Source: Sulfurimonas sp.
GTDB taxonomy: Bacteria > Campylobacterota > Campylobacteria > Campylobacterales > Sulfurimonadaceae
Length of the DNA: 32,818 nt
Direction of reading: 5' to 3'
Assembly: GCA_026988245.1 (NCBI GenBank)
Contig: JALSLR010000101.1
Location: 1-32,818 of the forward strand
A program made the translations under genes and the position numbers. The notes under the pieces were generated by a model. The model ran no database searches and was not told where the DNA came from. It saw only the letters and a list, made by a program, of their open reading frames with translations. The first letter of the stretch is position 1. Every line of letters starts with the position of its first letter. Below, piece after piece: positions 30,973 through 32,818 of this stretch.

Positions 30973-32616
30973 CTATTCAAATACTACACAGTTGCGACCA
31001 GCATCTTTGGCCATATAAAGTGCATCGTCAACTCGCTTTAAAAGGCTTCCTTTTGTATCGTCTTGTAGAAATTGAGTTATTCCAATACTGATGCTAAGAT
31101 GAGAAATGGTGTGAAAGTTATAATGATGGATAAAGAGGCGAATTTTATCTGCAACACCTAAGGCTTCCTCTTTTGATATGCGAGGAAGAATGAGCATAAA
31201 CTCTTCGCCACCCCATCTTCCAAGGTGGTCACCCTCTCGTATTTGTTTAAGGATGAGTTCACTGATTTCTTTGAGTACATAATCCCCAATATCATGGCCG
31301 TGCTCGTCATTGATTTTTTTGAAAAAATCTATATCAATCATGAGAAGCATAAAATCATCATTGTATCTATTGTATTTTGCGATGCTTGAATCTAGTTCTT
31401 TGTGAGTATGATGTCTGTTGAACAAACCAGTTAAGTTATCTGTAGTCGCTAGTCTTTTAAGTTCCTTTTCTAGTTTGATACGCAAGGTGATATCTTGGGA
31501 GGTCGCTATAAAATGTTCAATATTGCCTTTTTTGTCTAAAATAGGGGTGATTCTCATCTCTTCATGATAAAGAGTTGCATCTTTTTTACGATTTATAAAT
31601 ATTCCAACATAAGTCTTAGCTGCAAGGATCGTATCCCACATGTTTTTGTAAAACTCTTGAGGGTGTTGCCCTGATTTGAAGATTCTATTGTTTTGCCCTA
31701 CAAGTTCATCTTCTTTGTATCCTGTATGGCGCAGGAGGGCTTCATTTACATAGGTGTTGATGCCATCTTTATCTGTAATTCTTATCATCTCATCTGTCTG
31801 TTCCATAGCTTGTGCAAGAAGTTTGAGTTTTGCTTTGTTTTGTACTATGTCAGTGACATCCATTATCGTACCTAGTCCAGCATAAGAGCCTTGATAAAAA
31901 ATAGTCTGTGTTAAAACTCTCATAATATGCCTTGAACCATCTTTATGATAAGTTGTTAAGTCATTATAAGTATGAGGGAACTCTTCCCCTTGAAGTCGTC
32001 TTCGCATATTATCATCAATCTCTTTATGGAAGGATTTATCTATGAACTCTCTAGGAGATTGCTTGAGAAGTTCCTCTCGTGAATACCCAGTCATCTCACA
32101 AAAAGCATCATTGACATAAAGGTAAGTCTTTTTATAGATAAACAGACCCATAAGTGAGATTTCAGCAATTTTACGAAACTTTTCTTCGCTTTCTTGCAGT
32201 TGTAAGATATGTTGCCTATTTTGAGAGATGTCAAAGACAGTTCCAGTGATAGAGATAGGCTCACCATTAGCATCAAATTGAACACTTCCTGAACCTTGCA
32301 CATAGCTTCTTGAACCATCTTTTTTAATAATTTCATGTTCTATAAGGTATGGTTCTTTTGTTTTTATAGAGTTGTCTATGAGAGACTGAATGATTAACTT
32401 ATCTTTACTGCTAAGATAAGACAAAAAACTATCGAGTGTTGGTGTAAAAGACTGAACTTCCTCTCCAAAGATTCTAAAAACTTCATCTGACCATTTTATA
32501 GTGTTATTTTGTATATCCCATTTCCAGCTCCCTATATGAGCTACTTCTTGGCTATTGTTTAACTCTTTTTGTAGTTGCTGGTAGTGTGATTCTTCTGAAT
32601 AAATTTGTGTAGACAT
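30973..32616 (-). CDS. Triple-PAS diguanylate cyclase
   Basis: A 547-residue soluble signalling protein with three PAS domains (about 20-137, 143-260 and 270-382), each ending in a typical D(I/V)(T/S) linker, followed by a GGDEF domain. The catalytic signature is intact as GGEEF (469-473), and the product-inhibition I-site REGD (460-463) lies exactly five residues upstream. It should therefore make cyclic di-GMP under feedback control. No membrane segment or phosphodiesterase (EAL) domain is present, so it would sense a cytoplasmic cue such as redox, oxygen or a small ligand. AAGGA precedes the ATG. It is monocistronic; the upstream gap of about 200 bases ends in a structured element. Confidence 0.92.
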   Translation of the reverse strand: MSTQIYSEESHYQQLQKELNNSQEVAHIGSWKWDIQNNTIKWSDEVFRIFGEEVQSFTPTLDSFLSYLSSKDKLIIQSLIDNSIKTKEPYLIEHEIIKKDGSRSYVQGSGSVQFDANGEPISITGTVFDISQNRQHILQLQESEEKFRKIAEISLMGLFIYKKTYLYVNDAFCEMTGYSREELLKQSPREFIDKSFHKEIDDNMRRRLQGEEFPHTYNDLTTYHKDGSRHIMRVLTQTIFYQGSYAGLGTIMDVTDIVQNKAKLKLLAQAMEQTDEMIRITDKDGINTYVNEALLRHTGYKEDELVGQNNRIFKSGQHPQEFYKNMWDTILAAKTYVGIFINRKKDATLYHEEMRITPILDKKGNIEHFIATSQDITLRIKLEKELKRLATTDNLTGLFNRHHTHKELDSSIAKYNRYNDDFMLLMIDIDFFKKINDEHGHDIGDYVLKEISELILKQIREGDHLGRWGGEEFMLILPRISKEEALGVADKIRLFIHHYNFHTISHLSISIGITQFLQDDTKGSLLKRVDDALYMAKDAGRNCVVFE

Positions 32617-32703
32617 AAGATGTCCTTTCCTTCTCTGTATGATTATGGCACAAGAAAGATAAAAAATAATTAAAAGTTATTAAAAAAAGATAGAAATTAC
32701 TTT

Positions 32704-32818
32704 AAGGGCACCTCTAAAAACCCTTGTATCCTCAGCATTATAGCAGATATGCTAATACAAGGCGAAAATTCGCAGGAGCTACTAGTAGCTTCAAGAGTTT
32801 TTAACGCAGTAGTAGTGT
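32704..32818. repeat. Highly structured intergenic element, cut by window edge
   Basis: Nested inverted repeats fill this stretch. AAAAACCCTTG (32716-32726) pairs with CAAGAGTTTTT (32792-32802, one mismatch). CCTTGTAT (32722-32729) can alternatively pair with ATACAAGG (32755-32762), enclosing AGCAT/ATGCT (32734-32738, 32749-32753). GCGAA/TTCGC lies at 32763-32774. AGCTACTAGTAGCT (32777-32790) is a perfect 14-bp palindrome. No open reading frame fits. It looks like a mobile intergenic repeat or an RNA, but its identity is unknown. Confidence 0.6.

Overview
The window looks like a chromosomal piece of a free-living Campylobacterota (epsilonproteobacterium), most like the Sulfurimonas group. The reasons are low GC content, epsilon-type EF-Tu and RpoB/RpoC sequences, separate but overlapping rpoB and rpoC (fused in Helicobacter), a CetA/CetB-like energy-taxis pair, a stand-alone FlhB C-terminal-domain protein, and several PAS/GGDEF and two-component proteins. 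I had no database, so the lineage is inference.

Layout. Positions 1-702 hold the 3' part of a class II cyclic-nucleotide phosphodiesterase-like gene. Positions 712-14796 hold the information-processing block: a consensus promoter, tRNA-Thr(UGU), tRNA-Tyr(GUA), tRNA-Gly(UCC), tRNA-Thr(GGU), tuf, rpmG, tRNA-Trp(CCA), secE, nusG, rplK, rplA, rplJ, rplL, rpoB and rpoC. Its tRNA order equals E. coli thrU-tyrU-glyT-thrT-tufB. The spacers carry strong RNA hairpins: a 23-bp stem enclosing tRNA-Thr(GGU), a 20-bp hairpin directly after tRNA-Trp, a structured leader before rplJ, and three tandem hairpins between rplL and rpoB. Directly after rpoC comes an unusual pair, a large Lys-rich FliK-like protein and an FlhB-CC-like protein, ending in a palindromic repeat element.

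Positions 17134-32616 are accessory or housekeeping genes in small operons: DEDDh exonuclease, unknown protein and DUF4139 protein (minus strand); a probable murein-peptide recycling operon of secreted amidase, DUF819 membrane protein and L-Ala-D/L-Glu epimerase (plus); CetB-like PAS protein and CetA-like receptor with a C-terminal CZB zinc domain (minus); repeat protein, MoxR ATPase and VWA protein (plus); a double-receiver protein with degenerate GGDEF (minus); a Pif1/RecD-like helicase (plus); an AhpC-type peroxiredoxin (minus); and a triple-PAS diguanylate cyclase (minus). The last ~115 bases form a highly structured intergenic element.

The most striking hidden signal is a short word, GATGCTAAG (mostly TGATGCTAAG). 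It occurs 18 times between 17195 and 31098 on both strands, in every reading frame that avoids a stop, and not once as an exact copy in the preceding 17 kb. It behaves like a DNA-uptake or Chi-like genome-wide motif. A second scattered signal is a GTAGATTC...GAATGACG palindromic repeat family present twice. One copy supplies the C-terminus of the FlhB-like protein; the other sits in frame inside the VWA protein and has grown into six 24-bp units.
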